Positions 1-9,033 of a stretch of DNA of 64,000 bases are shown here, in pieces; positions within the stretch are counted from its first letter, which is position 1, and each line of letters starts with the position of its first letter. Both the position numbers and the translations under genes were made by a program. The DNA is from an uncultured Mucilaginibacter sp. Its GTDB lineage: Bacteria > Bacteroidota > Bacteroidia > Sphingobacteriales > Sphingobacteriaceae. The notes under the pieces are model-generated. The model did not search any database. It was given only the letters and a program-made list of their open reading frames with translations, and had not been told where the DNA came from. The stretch spans positions 248,001 through 312,000 of the forward strand of contig NZ_CAJYGQ010000008.1 in NCBI RefSeq assembly GCF_913773635.1, given 5' to 3'.

Positions 1-1432
1 GTTGTATTAAAGTGTAGAATCCTTCAACAGCGTTCTCGTCACCCCATGATTCAAGGAAATGATGAGTTGGCGCTACAATGTTACAAGCAGCTGCAGTTTC
101 ATCATTGTAAGGAGCGAAAGAAACCCTTAAACGAACTTTTTTCAAGGCATCAGCAAACGCGCTGCTCTGATAATAGTTATAAACCGGGTTTGCATCCAGG
201 AAGAATACGGCGCCTACGTCACCACGTTTCATTTCTTCAACCAAAGCAACCAAATCAGCGTCGTTACCTTTGTATTGGTATGAAGGGTTATCTAAGTCAA
301 TTGTATTTCCGTAACTGCCTAAAGCTGAGTTTATGGCATTTACCAGAATTTGAACAGCAACATCATTACTACCCGAAACTACTACAGCACGGCCTTTAGC
401 GGCAGCAAGTTGTTTTGCAGCAAGCATGATAGCATTATCTGCAATGTTGTTACCTAATTTTTTAGAACCAGGTAAAGTAGTACCAGTAATTTCATTGTAA
501 AGGTTAACAAGGGCTAAACCTTCTTGCGAAACTTTAATAGGAATACGAACGTCGGCATTACTACCGGTTAAGCTCATGCCCGACTCAAACTGTATGTGAC
601 GAGACATTTTACCGCTTTTTACAGCAGCCTCATTACGTTTAGTAACATACTGGCGGGTAAATTCAGAATGCGAAATCCATGAACCCAGGAAATCAGCACC
701 AAAGCTTACTATTATATCAGCTTTATCAAAACGGTAGTGAGGTAAAACTGCTTTACCAAAGCTGTTTTGGTTAGCTTGAATGATACCGGTATATGATACC
801 GCATCATAAGTAACGTGCTTGGTTGTAGGGTACTCGGCAGCAAAAGCAGCAATTACACCTAAGGTAGATGGGCTGTTGATACTGTTAGTTACTAACCTTA
901 TTTGTTTACCGCTTGCTTTAATGGCAGCAAGTTCGGCTTTTACAAAACTATCTAACGGATTCCATCCAGTATCGCCGCCATCTTGCATAGGGCCTTTAAG
1001 ACGGCTGGTATCATACAAACCAAGCAATGAAGCTTGTGCCTGTGAACTAATACCACCCTGACCAAATAAGTCGCCAGGGTTACCTTCAATTTTAATAGGA
1101 CGACCTTCGCGGGTTTTTACCAGTATAGCCTGACCTTCAAAACTTGATACGTAGAAGTTGGCCACACCCGGAGTTACCTCTTCAGGTTTAATTAAGTAAG
1201 GAATTGATTTATGTACAGGGGCTCTTTGACAAGCTGCCAATGACACCGCGCCAATACCAAAACCAACCGATTTAAGGAAATTACGGCGTGGGGTTTTGCC
1301 AGTTAAACCGGTACCGCTCAGCACTTCCTCAATTGGCACAGGCTCAGCAAACTCGTGCTTGTTTAATTCAACAAACTCTGGTGTGTTGTTCAGCTCCTCT
1401 AAACCTTTCCAGTATTTTTTATTGCTTTCCAT
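1..1432 (-). CDS. actB: Alternative complex III molybdopterin-like/Fe-S subunit ActB (C-terminal part outside window)
   Basis: Only the first 477 codons are present; the gene runs off the left edge. The start is the ATG at 1430-1432. A short cytoplasmic-looking leader (about 45 residues, TPEFVELNKHEFAEP) precedes an atypical twin-arginine signal (RRNFLKSVGFGIGAVSLAAC), as in the 'TAT-variant-translocated' molybdopterin oxidoreductase family of Bacteroidota. The rest resembles the molybdopterin-oxidoreductase-like domain (Rossmann segments such as DIIVSFGADFLGSW). In known alternative complex III, ActB has this domain plus a ferredoxin-like domain carrying Fe-S clusters; the latter would lie outside the window. 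It takes electrons from menaquinol towards the c-type hemes of ActA. It lies 41 bases after the actA-like gene, so the two probably form one operon. Family identity is strong; function is inferred from homology and context. Confidence 0.88.
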   Translation of the reverse strand, partial: MESNKKYWKGLEELNNTPEFVELNKHEFAEPVPIEEVLSGTGLTGKTPRRNFLKSVGFGIGAVSLAACQRAPVHKSIPYLIKPEEVTPGVANFYVSSFEGQAILVKTREGRPIKIEGNPGDLFGQGGISSQAQASLLGLYDTSRLKGPMQDGGDTGWNPLDSFVKAELAAIKASGKQIRLVTNSINSPSTLGVIAAFAAEYPTTKHVTYDAVSYTGIIQANQNSFGKAVLPHYRFDKADIIVSFGADFLGSWISHSEFTRQYVTKRNEAAVKSGKMSRHIQFESGMSLTGSNADVRIPIKVSQEGLALVNLYNEITGTTLPGSKKLGNNIADNAIMLAAKQLAAAKGRAVVVSGSNDVAVQILVNAINSALGSYGNTIDLDNPSYQYKGNDADLVALVEEMKRGDVGAVFFLDANPVYNYYQSSAFADALKKVRLRVSFAPYNDETAAACNIVAPTHHFLESWGDENAVEGFYTLIQ

Positions 1433-1473
1433 TTAAGCTATATAAACTGTAAATTGCTAAGTTTCTTAATTTA

Positions 1474-2736
1474 TTAATAGTGGCATTTAGCACACTCTAA
1501 ACCGCCCATCATGGCTGCTGTCACTTTCTCGCCTTTTTTCAGCTTCTCATGAACTTCAAGCATGTTATCATAGTAAGCGTTGCCTAAGCCATTGATGTTA
1601 GTGCGTTTGTGACACTGGATACACCATTTCATGGTAAGCGGTGAGTACTGATAAACCTCTTTCATGGTTTGGATTGGACCGTGACAGTTTTGACACTCTA
1701 AGCCAGCAACTTTTACGTGCTGTGAGTGGTTGAAATAAGCCAGGTCTGGCAGGTTATGTATACGTACCCATTGAATAGGACGAGCCTTGGTAGTATCGTA
1801 CTTCTGAGTACCCGGATCGTAACCCAATGCAGTATAAATTTTCTGGATTTCAGGGGATTCGGTTTTAACCACCTTATGACAGTTCATACATACGTTAAGA
1901 GACGGGATGGTTGCATTCTTACTTTTGTAAGCACCACCATGACAGTACTGACAGTTGATTTTCATTACACCGGCGTGCAATTCATGCGAGTAAGCAATTG
2001 GCTGCACGGGCTGATATCCTTGCTGTACACCTGTGTTCCACATGGTTACCCAGTTCCAGCTACCAAAAGCAACTACACCGGCCAATACCACAAAAAATAC
2101 AAGCTTTTTATTTTTAATCAACCTTCTGAAGGTAGCAAAACGGTCAACTGCAACAACATCAGTTACTTCCTCAGCCGGAAGCAAATCTTTGCGGTTAAGC
2201 AATAAACGCTCTAGCGTACCAATAGCACGATTTAAAACCAGAATTACGATGAAAGCTACGATGATGATACCGATTAAGGCAAATACCATTGAACTGCTCG
2301 GACCGCTATCAGCAACCTCCCCGGTGGCAGCACCACCTTTTGGTTTCTCTTGCATTACTTTCCATTCTTCACGAACGTAAGTAATAATGTTGGCCACATC
2401 ACCGTCGCTTAGCTCGGTAAACACGGTCATACCAGCCTGGTTGTACTCGTTATAAACCTTAAGAGCTTTAGGATCTTTAGCAGCTATTAGAGCCTGATTG
2501 TTCTGAATCCATTTGGTTAACCACTTGTCATCAGTTTCTGAGGTCATGATAGGGCCAAGAGCCGGACCGGTAGAGCGCTGGTCTAATTTGTGACAGGCTG
2601 TACACTTGGCCTTGTACAAAGCTTCACCCTTGGCTTTATCGCCTTGGGCGTGGGCAGCAAAACTCAATGCAGTTAAGCCTGCAATAAGTAAAACCGACCT
2701 TGAAAACTGTTTAAAAAGTAATGAGATATTCCTCAT
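1474..2736 (-). CDS. actA: Six-heme membrane cytochrome c, ActA-like subunit of alternative complex III
   Basis: A 420-residue protein with a signal peptide (about 1-31). The first heme motif, CTACH (45-49), sits in a class I cytochrome c domain with a possible Met103 axial ligand. Two membrane helices follow (about 150-170 and 212-233). Five more CXXCH motifs come after them: CQYCH 262, CMNCH 283, CQNCH 348, CIQCH 372 and CAKCH 415. The C-terminal five-heme part matches ActA of alternative complex III, the quinol oxidising complex that replaces bc1 in many Bacteroidota. The N-terminal monoheme domain looks like a fused extra domain. Topology puts both heme domains in the periplasm. First gene of the operon with actB; a candidate promoter lies about 80 bases upstream. 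Confidence 0.9.
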   Translation of the reverse strand: MRNISLLFKQFSRSVLLIAGLTALSFAAHAQGDKAKGEALYKAKCTACHKLDQRSTGPALGPIMTSETDDKWLTKWIQNNQALIAAKDPKALKVYNEYNQAGMTVFTELSDGDVANIITYVREEWKVMQEKPKGGAATGEVADSGPSSSMVFALIGIIIVAFIVILVLNRAIGTLERLLLNRKDLLPAEEVTDVVAVDRFATFRRLIKNKKLVFFVVLAGVVAFGSWNWVTMWNTGVQQGYQPVQPIAYSHELHAGVMKINCQYCHGGAYKSKNATIPSLNVCMNCHKVVKTESPEIQKIYTALGYDPGTQKYDTTKARPIQWVRIHNLPDLAYFNHSQHVKVAGLECQNCHGPIQTMKEVYQYSPLTMKWCIQCHKRTNINGLGNAYYDNMLEVHEKLKKGEKVTAAMMGGLECAKCHY

Positions 2737-2820
2737 AAAGCGTATTTATACTAAGATAAGTTTTATGTTTATGATAAACGTTTACTGAAAAGGCGTAACT
2801 ATCCTCAAAATTTCAGTCCA

Positions 2821-2853
2821 CAAAAGTAAAATTTTATAAACTATGGCTGACAA
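2821..2853 (-). promoter_or_regulatory. Candidate Bacteroidota promoter for the act operon
   Basis: On the minus strand TACTTTTG (2821-2828) matches the -7 consensus TAnnTTTG exactly. A TTTG (2851-2854) lies 22 bases upstream, slightly more than the usual 19-21. The predicted transcript would have a leader of roughly 80 bases before the start at 2736. Confidence 0.4.
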
Positions 2854-3030
2854 ATTAGTGACACTTGTTTCTAATTTATAATCGTTCTAAACAAATTAAA
2901 AAAAGTGCTTAAATGGCTTAAAACAGCACATTTTCGTTTAATGTAAATAATTTTTCGCCTATTTAGACCCTTCCAAAATTGAAAATGCCAGCTTATAATT
3001 TGTTACAGCATTACATTTTTATTAAAACAG

Positions 3031-3059
3031 ACGGGGTTCCTCGTTACAAGGAACCCCGT
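3031..3059 (-). terminator. Intrinsic terminator after the deoxyhypusine-synthase-like gene
   Basis: Perfect 10-bp stem ACGGGGTTCC / GGAACCCCGT with a 9-base loop, 40 bases after the stop codon at 3100. A moderately T-rich tail follows on the minus strand. Confidence 0.75.
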
Positions 3060-3099
3060 TGCTAAAATGCAGCAATGTAAATTATACTTTTAAATAAGC

Positions 3100-4080
3100 T
3101 TATTGATTTAACAACCAAGCAAAAATCAAAGGAGCAACTATAGTAGCGTCACTCTCAACAATAAATTTTGGCGTGTTTACATCAAGTTTACCCCAGGTAA
3201 TTTTTTCATTAGGCACAGCACCTGAGTACGAACCGTATGAAGTGGTTGAGTCAGAAATCTGGCAGAAATAGCTCCAGAACGGAATGTTCTCCATCTCCAT
3301 ATCCTGGTATAGCATTGGCACCACACAGATAGGGAAATCACCGGCAATACCGCCACCAATTTGGAAAAATCCTAAGCCCTTACCTTCTGAATTTTTTACA
3401 TACCAATCGGCCAGCCAAGCCATGTATTCAATACCGCTTTTCATGGTGGTGGCTTTAATTTCGTTTTTTATAACATATGAAGCAAAGATGTTACCCATGG
3501 TTGAGTCTTCCCAACCTGGTACCACAATTGGCAGGTTTTTTTCGGCAGCAGCCAGCATCCACGAATTTTTCGGGTCAATTTCGTAATACTGCTCCAGCTC
3601 ACCGCTCAACAATATTTTGTACATGTACTCATGTGGAAAATAACGCTCACCAGCATCGTCAGCATCTTTCCATATTTTATGGATGTGCTTTTGTAAACGG
3701 CGGAAAGCTTCCTCCTCAGGTATACAAGTATCAGTAACACGATTGTAGTGATTCTCTAATAAATCCCACTCATCCTGCGGGCTCAAATCGCGGTAGTTAG
3801 GCACACGTTTGTAGTGCGAGTGCGCCACCAGGTTCATAATGTCTTCTTCAAGGTTGGCACCTGTACAGCTAATTATATCAATTTTACCCTGGCGAATCAT
3901 CTCGGCCAGCGAAATACCCAGTTCGGCGGTACTCATAGCACCGGCCAGTGTTACCATCATTTTACCGCCTTCCAGCAGGTGGGTTTCGTAACCTTTGGCT
4001 GCATCAACTAAAGCGGCAGCGTTAAAGTGCAGGTAGTTTTTCTCGATAAACTGCGATATGGGTCCCTTTGTAGTGCTCAT
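3100..4080 (-). CDS. Deoxyhypusine synthase family protein
   Basis: 326 residues from the ATG at 4080; a TTG two codons upstream is possible but less likely. The C-terminal part carries the family signature: SDSTTSYGSYSGAVPNEK followed by TWGKL aligns with the active-site region of eukaryotic deoxyhypusine synthase (SDSGARPDEAVSWGKI), so Lys298 is the probable catalytic lysine that forms the imine intermediate. GGGIAGDFPI is a likely NAD-binding loop. The eukaryotic and archaeal enzyme moves the aminobutyl group of spermidine to eIF5A/aIF5A. Bacteria have no eIF5A, and bacterial members have been linked to polyamine chemistry such as homospermidine synthesis, so the substrate here is open. 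Single gene with its own promoter and terminator. Confidence 0.88.
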   Translation of the reverse strand: MSTTKGPISQFIEKNYLHFNAAALVDAAKGYETHLLEGGKMMVTLAGAMSTAELGISLAEMIRQGKIDIISCTGANLEEDIMNLVAHSHYKRVPNYRDLSPQDEWDLLENHYNRVTDTCIPEEEAFRRLQKHIHKIWKDADDAGERYFPHEYMYKILLSGELEQYYEIDPKNSWMLAAAEKNLPIVVPGWEDSTMGNIFASYVIKNEIKATTMKSGIEYMAWLADWYVKNSEGKGLGFFQIGGGIAGDFPICVVPMLYQDMEMENIPFWSYFCQISDSTTSYGSYSGAVPNEKITWGKLDVNTPKFIVESDATIVAPLIFAWLLNQ

Positions 4081-4105
4081 GATCAATCGTTTTTTATAAT
4101 AGCCG

Positions 4106-4113
4106 CAAAAGTA
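4106..4113 (-). promoter_or_regulatory. Candidate -7 box for the deoxyhypusine-synthase-like gene
   Basis: TACTTTTG on the minus strand matches TAnnTTTG, 25 bases before the ATG at 4080. No clear TTG lies at the -33 distance. Confidence 0.35.
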
Positions 4114-4254
4114 GCTATTTTGTTTATTAAAGTTTGGCAGTATTTAAATCATTGATCAACTTCACTGTGTCAATTTTAAGCAAGGTGGGCGCATTGTATT
4201 TTATTTAAACATTTTGCTGACAAGTATGCTTATCACAGCGGCATCTTTTTTGAT

Positions 4255-4262
4255 TACATTTG
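4255..4262 (+). promoter_or_regulatory. Candidate -7 box immediately upstream of mfd
   Basis: TACATTTG matches TAnnTTTG and ends only 7 bases before the TTG start codon at 4270. Transcription would begin at or just before the start codon. No -33 TTG is evident. Confidence 0.35.
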
Positions 4263-4269
4263 CATTGTT

Positions 4270-7200
4270 TTGAATATTCGCGACATTTTAGATAGATATA
4301 AAGCCGATGACAGGGTGAAAGAACTGGCCCAGGCCATTAACAGTTCTAAAAATCCGAGGGTTCAGCTACGCGGCCTTGTAGGGTCAAGTGATGCTACAAT
4401 TGCTGTGGCATTGTACTTTTTACTGCATAAGCACCAGCTATTTATATTACCCGACCGTGAAGAGGCCAGCTACTTTCAGGCAGATCTGGAAAATCTTACC
4501 GGTAAAGAAGTACTCCTTTTCCCGTCATCATACCGCAAACCGTTTGAATTTACCCAGCCCGATAGCAGCAATGTTTTAGCGCGTGCAGAGGTATTGAATG
4601 AGTTAAACCACTCCAAAGAATACGGACAAATTATTGTTACCTACCCCGAAGCTGTTGCAGAAAAGGTCATTGACCGCTCATCGCTCGAAAAAAACACGCT
4701 TGAGATTGCAGTTGAAAATAAACTGAGCATTGATTTCATTAACGAGTTTTTAATTGAGTATGATTTTGAACGGGTTGATTTTGTATACGAGCCGGGTCAA
4801 TTCTCTATACGAGGTGGTATAGTTGATATCTTCTCCTTTTCGCATGATTTACCTTACCGGGTTGAATTTTTTGGAGATTATGTGGAGTCAATCCGCACTT
4901 TTGAAATTGAGAGCCAGCTATCATCTGAAAGGGTAAAAGCTATTACCATTGTTCCAAATGTGCAGTCGAAGTTTTTAACCGAAAACAATATTTCAATTTT
5001 GGAATATGTTGAGCGCGACACACAAGTTTGGATAAAAGATGTTCAGTTTACGCTGGATATTATCAAAGAGGGCCACAAAAAGGCCACCCAGCTTTGGAAA
5101 GCGCTCTCTGCCGACGAGAAAAACCAAAACCCTGACTGGATTGACCCTAAGTTTGCTTTTACCGATGAAAAACTCATAGCAGACCAGCTGCATGATTTTG
5201 CTGTTATTGAATTTGGCAAGCAATTCTTTTATGATGCTACGCACAGCATCAACTTTGATGTTAGGCCACAGCCATCATTTAACAAAGATTTTCAACTGCT
5301 CATTCATAACATCAAAAACAATGATGCCGAGCGTATTGAAAATTTAATTTTCACCGATTCGACCAAGCAGGTTGAACGGCTGTATGCTATTTTTGAGGAT
5401 TTGGATAAAACGGTAAAGTTTACGCCGGTTCATGTATCTATACGTGAAGGCTTTATTGACCGTGAACAAAAATTGGCTTGCTATACCGACCACCAAATAT
5501 TTGACCGCTATTATAAATATAAGCTTCGCAAAGGTTACCAGCGTACGCAGGCCATTACACTTAAAGAGCTACGCGAACTAAAGCCAGGAGATTACATTAC
5601 CCATATAGATCATGGCGTTGGCAAGTATGCGGGCCTCGAAAAAGTGGATGTTAACGGCAAAATGCAGGAGATGATTCGCCTTATTTATGCCGATAATGAT
5701 TTGCTTTATGTAAACATTAACTCGCTTAACCGCATATCTAAGTTTAGCGGCAAAGAGGGTGCAGTGCCTAAAATGAACAAACTGGGCACCGATACCTGGG
5801 AACGGTTAAAAAAAACCACAAAAAAAAAAGTTAAAGACATAGCGCGCGATCTCATTAAGCTTTACGCTATACGTAAAACTAAAGAAGGTAATGCATTTGC
5901 GCCCGATAGCTATCTGCAAACTGAACTGGAGGCCAGCTTTATTTACGAAGATACCCCCGATCAGGAAAAAGCTACTGCCGACTTTAAGCGTGACATGGAA
6001 GCCCCCCACCCTATGGATAGGCTGATATGTGGCGACGTAGGTTTCGGTAAAACCGAAGTTGCCATACGCGCTGCCTTTAAAGCAGTTGCTGATAGCAAAC
6101 AGGTAGCCGTACTGGTGCCCACAACAATTTTAGCTGCACAACACTTTAAAACGTTCTCTGACAGATTAAAAGGCTTCCCTTGCAACATTGATTATGTAAA
6201 CCGCTTTAAATCTAATAAGCAGATCAAGGATACCTTGACCAAATTGCAAGAAGGCAAGGTTGACATTATTATAGGCACCCATCGTTTGGTGAGCAAGGAT
6301 GTGAAGTTTAAAGACCTCGGCCTCATGATTATTGACGAGGAGCAGAAGTTTGGTGTAGCCACCAAAGAGAAACTGAAAGCCATGCGGGCCGATGTTGATA
6401 CCCTAACGCTTACGGCAACACCTATTCCGCGTACGCTGCACTTTTCGTTGATGGGTGCGCGCGATTTGTCTATTATATCTACACCACCGCCAAACCGCCA
6501 GCCGGTAGTAACCGAGCTGCATGTATTTAACGATAAGCTGATTAAAGAAGCCGTTGAATTTGAAATTGACCGTGGCGGACAAATTTTCTTTATCCACAAC
6601 CGTGTAGCCGATTTGATGCAGCTTGGTGGTATGATACGTAAACTGGTACCTAAAGCCCGCATTGGTGTGGCTCATGGCCAGTTAGAAGGCGACGATCTGG
6701 AAGATGTAATGTTGAAATTTGTAAACCATGAGTATGATGTACTGGTGGCCACTACCATTATTGAGGCAGGTTTGGATATACCCAACGCCAACACCATTAT
6801 AATTAATCATGCTCATATGTTTGGCCTGAGCGATTTGCACCAAATGCGTGGACGCGTTGGCCGGAGCAATAAAAAGGCATTTTGTTACTTACTAAGTCCG
6901 CCGTTATCAACCCTTACACCTGAAGCTCGCAAACGACTAAGCGCTATTGAGGAATTTAGTGAATTAGGTAGCGGTTTTAACGTAGCTATGCGCGATTTAG
7001 ACATACGCGGCAGCGGTAATCTTTTGGGTGCTGAGCAAAGCGGCTTTATTGCCGAAATTGGCTTTGAAATGTACCACAAGATACTGGACGAAGCTATTCA
7101 GGAGCTGAAGGACGAAGAATTTAAAGAAGTGTTTAAAGATGATAAGCCAAGGCCGTTTATCACTTTCACACAGATAGACACAGACATGGAAATACTCATA

Positions 7201-7623
7201 CCTGATGAGTATGTAACCAGTTTAACTGAGCGCTACAACCTTTACACCGAAATTTCAAAGCTGGAAAATGAAACCCAACTCATGGCCTTTGAAAAACAAC
7301 TGGCTGACCGCTTTGGGCCTATCCCGCCTCAGGTTACTGATTTATTTAATACCATACGCCTGCAATGGCTGGGCAAGGCTATTGGCTTCGAAAAAATATC
7401 GCTTAAAAAGAATGTATTGCGTGGCTACTTTTTAACTAATCAGCAATCGGCATATTTTGAGTCGGTGGCGTTTATGCAGGTATTGCAGTTTGTAAAAAAC
7501 AACCCACGCCGTGTTAACATGAAAGAGGTTAAAAATACACTTCGTATTAGCGTGGAGGGTGTTAGAAGTATTAACGAAGCCGTTGACTTACTGATGGAAA
7601 TTGGCATCGGAGTTCCGGCCTAA
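4270..7623 (+). CDS. mfd: Transcription-repair coupling factor Mfd
   Basis: 1117 residues, the usual length. It displaces RNA polymerase stalled at DNA lesions and recruits UvrA. Visible parts in order: an N-terminal UvrB-like region; the CarD-like RNA polymerase interaction domain (GDYITHIDHGVGKYAGLEKV, about 440-460); and a RecG-like helicase with Walker A (GDVGFGKTE, from about 588), DEEQ box (689-692), TATPIPRTL, and the translocation module (GRVGRS, RDLDIRGSGNLLG). A C-terminal TRCF domain follows. The start is TTG (4270); MNIRDILDRYK matches family N-termini and no in-frame ATG precedes it. A -7-like box just upstream suggests a very short or absent leader. Divergent from the deoxyhypusine-synthase-like gene. 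Confidence 0.97.
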   Translation: MNIRDILDRYKADDRVKELAQAINSSKNPRVQLRGLVGSSDATIAVALYFLLHKHQLFILPDREEASYFQADLENLTGKEVLLFPSSYRKPFEFTQPDSSNVLARAEVLNELNHSKEYGQIIVTYPEAVAEKVIDRSSLEKNTLEIAVENKLSIDFINEFLIEYDFERVDFVYEPGQFSIRGGIVDIFSFSHDLPYRVEFFGDYVESIRTFEIESQLSSERVKAITIVPNVQSKFLTENNISILEYVERDTQVWIKDVQFTLDIIKEGHKKATQLWKALSADEKNQNPDWIDPKFAFTDEKLIADQLHDFAVIEFGKQFFYDATHSINFDVRPQPSFNKDFQLLIHNIKNNDAERIENLIFTDSTKQVERLYAIFEDLDKTVKFTPVHVSIREGFIDREQKLACYTDHQIFDRYYKYKLRKGYQRTQAITLKELRELKPGDYITHIDHGVGKYAGLEKVDVNGKMQEMIRLIYADNDLLYVNINSLNRISKFSGKEGAVPKMNKLGTDTWERLKKTTKKKVKDIARDLIKLYAIRKTKEGNAFAPDSYLQTELEASFIYEDTPDQEKATADFKRDMEAPHPMDRLICGDVGFGKTEVAIRAAFKAVADSKQVAVLVPTTILAAQHFKTFSDRLKGFPCNIDYVNRFKSNKQIKDTLTKLQEGKVDIIIGTHRLVSKDVKFKDLGLMIIDEEQKFGVATKEKLKAMRADVDTLTLTATPIPRTLHFSLMGARDLSIISTPPPNRQPVVTELHVFNDKLIKEAVEFEIDRGGQIFFIHNRVADLMQLGGMIRKLVPKARIGVAHGQLEGDDLEDVMLKFVNHEYDVLVATTIIEAGLDIPNANTIIINHAHMFGLSDLHQMRGRVGRSNKKAFCYLLSPPLSTLTPEARKRLSAIEEFSELGSGFNVAMRDLDIRGSGNLLGAEQSGFIAEIGFEMYHKILDEAIQELKDEEFKEVFKDDKPRPFITFTQIDTDMEILIPDEYVTSLTERYNLYTEISKLENETQLMAFEKQLADRFGPIPPQVTDLFNTIRLQWLGKAIGFEKISLKKNVLRGYFLTNQQSAYFESVAFMQVLQFVKNNPRRVNMKEVKNTLRISVEGVRSINEAVDLLMEIGIGVPA

Positions 7624-7629
7624 CTTATA

Positions 7630-7674
7630 CTGCCTTTGAGCTATGGATAATAACTGATTATAGCTTAAAGGCAG
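7630..7674. terminator. Bidirectional terminator between mfd and the SGNH hydrolase gene
   Basis: 15-bp stem: CTGCCTTTGAGCTAT (7630-7644) with ATAGCTTAAAGGCAG (7660-7674), one G-U pair and a 15-base loop. It lies between two convergent genes. Confidence 0.75.
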
Positions 7675-7683
7675 CTTAATAAG

Positions 7684-8517
7684 CTACTTTTCTTTTCTCA
7701 TTACTTTAACCAACATTTCTGCAATAATCTTATTCCCTTTATCGGCCGGATGCAAACCATCGTATGTAACATCAACAGCTTCTAACGGGTATGGATAATC
7801 ATCTTTTTCGGCATTAAATGGCAAGGTAGTATAAGCAGGGTACTTGAAGTTTTTGTACTGATGCGTAACTGTATCTCTCACCCTTTTAAACTTAACAGCA
7901 TGTTTGACCGACAAACTACCTTTGTGATACAGGTCTACCACCTCAAAGTTTTCAACCCGGGCAATGGCTTTTACAGCATCGGCAAATTGCTCAAGATACT
8001 GGCCGTCTTTAGGCTTATATGATCCTCTTGCATTATTTTTATAATTGCGTATATAAACAAAATCGCCGCGTTGCATTGGCGTTATTAAAATTATACGCGC
8101 GTTTGGATTCAGGCTTCTAAGCTTATTAATTATTACCCGATAAGAACCATAAACGGTACCTAACCCTGTACTTTTTTTATAATCATTAAGGGTGCCTAAT
8201 TTACCGCCGTGTGCCCAATCATTGGTTCCTAAAAATACGGTATAAACATCGGCTTTAGTCAGTCCTAGTTTCTCAATTTCGCGGGCAATGCGTGTTATGG
8301 TCCAGCCGTTATGCCCTTGATTAGTGTAATGCACAAAAGGCAATTTTTCTGTAACACGGGTGAGGTAACCCTTTATAACCCTATTGCCCGTTTCATCAGC
8401 ATGGTCGTTAAGATAAGTAATAGAGTCGCCTATTGCGGTCCATTCTATTTTCTTTTGGGGAGCAAAAGAGGTTAATATAATACAGCAAAATAAAAGCAGG
8501 TATTTAGGAAGCGTCAT
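7684..8517 (-). CDS. Secreted SGNH/GDSL-family hydrolase
   Basis: 277 residues with an N-terminal signal sequence (about 1-20, possibly a lipoprotein-like CC pair). It shows the SGNH blocks: GDSITY with the nucleophile Ser32 (block I), the glycine of HNGWT (block II), GTNDW (block III) and DGLHP with Asp253/His256 (block V). These enzymes are esterases acting on acyl or acetyl groups, often on polysaccharides; the substrate is not evident. Single gene on the minus strand, convergent with mfd. Confidence 0.85.
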   Translation of the reverse strand: MTLPKYLLLFCCIILTSFAPQKKIEWTAIGDSITYLNDHADETGNRVIKGYLTRVTEKLPFVHYTNQGHNGWTITRIAREIEKLGLTKADVYTVFLGTNDWAHGGKLGTLNDYKKSTGLGTVYGSYRVIINKLRSLNPNARIILITPMQRGDFVYIRNYKNNARGSYKPKDGQYLEQFADAVKAIARVENFEVVDLYHKGSLSVKHAVKFKRVRDTVTHQYKNFKYPAYTTLPFNAEKDDYPYPLEAVDVTYDGLHPADKGNKIIAEMLVKVMRKEK

Positions 8518-8575
8518 AATCGTAGCATTGGTATGTAAATATAGAACACTTCAAAAAACTTTGCCTAAAAAAGCA

Positions 8576-8604
8576 AAACGCCTTTGTGGCTTACAAAGGC
8601 GTTT
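8576..8604 (-). terminator. Intrinsic terminator after the Cys-rich protein gene
   Basis: Perfect 12-bp stem AAACGCCTTTGT / ACAAAGGCGTTT with a 5-base loop, followed on the minus strand by a TTTTTT run. Confidence 0.85.
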
Positions 8605-8624
8605 CAACAACGTATAAAAATATT

Positions 8625-8966
8625 TTAATCTTGAGTAACCGGCTGGTGGTGGGCATGACAAGCCTCAGCACATTCACGGCAGGCTTCAGCACAACGCTTA
8701 CAATGATCATGTTCGTGTTTAGCACATTCATCGGCACATAAGCGGCAGGCCTCTTCGCAAATAAGTAAATATTGAAGCGCAAGACCAGAATCGCGCTGTA
8801 ATAAACGGGCTGCAAGTAAACAAATATCTGCACAATCACGGTCAAGTGTTATACAGCGTGTCATCATCTGTACATCATCTTCATGAAGGCAGGCAGTTGC
8901 GCAACTTTCACATGCCAATGCACAATTAAGCAGCTTTTGAACTAAATCTTCATGTTTCATCTCCAT
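8625..8966 (-). CDS. Four-helix bundle copper-binding protein (Csp/DUF326-like)
   Basis: 113 residues starting at the ATG at 8966 (MEMKHEDLVQKLL). It contains 16 cysteines, mostly spaced CxxC or CxxxC along amphipathic helices (CALACESCATAC, CEEACRLCADEC, CKRCAEACRECAEAC), and a His-rich end. This is the pattern of the copper storage proteins (Csp) that hold many Cu(I) ions inside a four-helix bundle. There is no signal peptide, so it resembles the cytosolic Csp3 type. A longer reading frame continues upstream to 9113, but that extension runs through the terminator of the next gene and is not conserved-looking, so it was excluded. Single gene. Confidence 0.85.
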   Translation of the reverse strand: MEMKHEDLVQKLLNCALACESCATACLHEDDVQMMTRCITLDRDCADICLLAARLLQRDSGLALQYLLICEEACRLCADECAKHEHDHCKRCAEACRECAEACHAHHQPVTQD

Positions 8967-9033
8967 ATCCGTATTTTTTAGTTTACATAACAAGATATTT
9001 TTGGTGTTGCAGGTTTTACTTTTTTTAAAAAAG

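Larger units (their letters stand above)
2737..3099. other. Intergenic region with act promoter and terminator of the upstream gene
   Basis: 363 bases, AT-rich, with no convincing gene. Reading leftwards it holds the terminator hairpin of the deoxyhypusine-synthase-like gene (3031-3059) and a candidate promoter for the act operon (2821-2853). I see nothing else ordered in it. Confidence 0.7.

Noticed and set aside
1726-2205. 159-residue plus-strand ORF inside the cytochrome gene
   Set aside because: Antisense shadow of the six-heme cytochrome, with no domain pattern.
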